64,000 bases of DNA from Diploscapter coronatus (lineage: Eukaryota; Nematoda; Chromadorea; Rhabditida; Rhabditidae). The stretch is taken from positions 21,653,249 through 21,717,248 of the forward strand of contig OZ038423.1 of assembly GCA_964036155.1 (NCBI GenBank), written 5' to 3'. Positions 63,922-64,000 of the stretch are shown one piece after another. The stretch's first letter is position 1. Each line of letters begins with the position of its first letter. Made by a program: the position numbers and the translations under genes. The notes beneath the pieces are model-generated. The model saw nothing but the letters and a program-made list of their open reading frames with translations, was not told the DNA's origin and did not search any database.

Positions 63922-64000
63922 TCGGCCAACAGCCAACAGGTAAACATTGATCAAGGATTCTTTCCATCTTTTATTTTATTACGGTATTCTATTAGGAAGC

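Overview
The window looks like nuclear genomic DNA from a nematode. The coding regions are compact, most introns are 40-50 nt, and splice acceptors often lie a few bases before the start codon, as expected for trans-splicing. The gene set also fits: a nematode-type cytochrome P450, a nematode acylated-type globin, a secreted ShK-like peptide and a RAB-3 ending in CNC. I cannot name the genus. There are no rRNA or tRNA genes, CRISPR arrays or bacterial features that I can support.

Layout. 1-501 (+): 3' end of an unrecognised gene. 2370-2546 (+): a possible small secreted peptide with a TATA box. 2626-5245 (+): flavin-containing monooxygenase. 5497-7467: a TTAA-flanked palindromic transposable element. 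7502-11220 (-): cytochrome P450, intact over 12 exons. 12926-14005: a composite inverted-repeat element full of TTACAAG/CTTGTAA units. 14949-17588 (+): dehydrodolichyl diphosphate synthase. 17.9-19.6 kb: a second large foldback element. 22740-29267 (+): globin. 24453-27606 (-): CDC73/parafibromin, lying wholly inside one globin intron. 29990-37440 (-): cohesin subunit SCC3/STAG. 38312-38796 (+): ShK-like peptide. 39546-42907 (-): RAB-3. 47690-56676 (-): Tousled-like kinase. 60566-63921 (+): an unrecognised multi-exon gene, perhaps with a MIF4G-like helical region.

For FMO, P450, DHDDS, globin and the ShK-like gene I reconstructed the exons base by base, and the CDS lengths sum to whole codons. 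This exposed the most unusual property of the window. Several introns can only be joined in frame with a GC-AG boundary, and many of these donors lack the strong GCAAGT consensus. Most short introns are close to 42 nt, and several are multiples of three with no in-frame stop. Other points of interest are the nested antisense CDC73, the foldback elements with arm-identity gradients, and an intron in the last gene with no AG for about 190 nt before the next readable exon.

The genes do not form one pathway. They are housekeeping and neuronal genes (cohesin, Paf1 complex, TLK, RAB-3, dolichol synthesis) mixed with environmental-response genes (FMO, P450, globin, ShK-like peptide). Repeats are concentrated in the left 20 kb.
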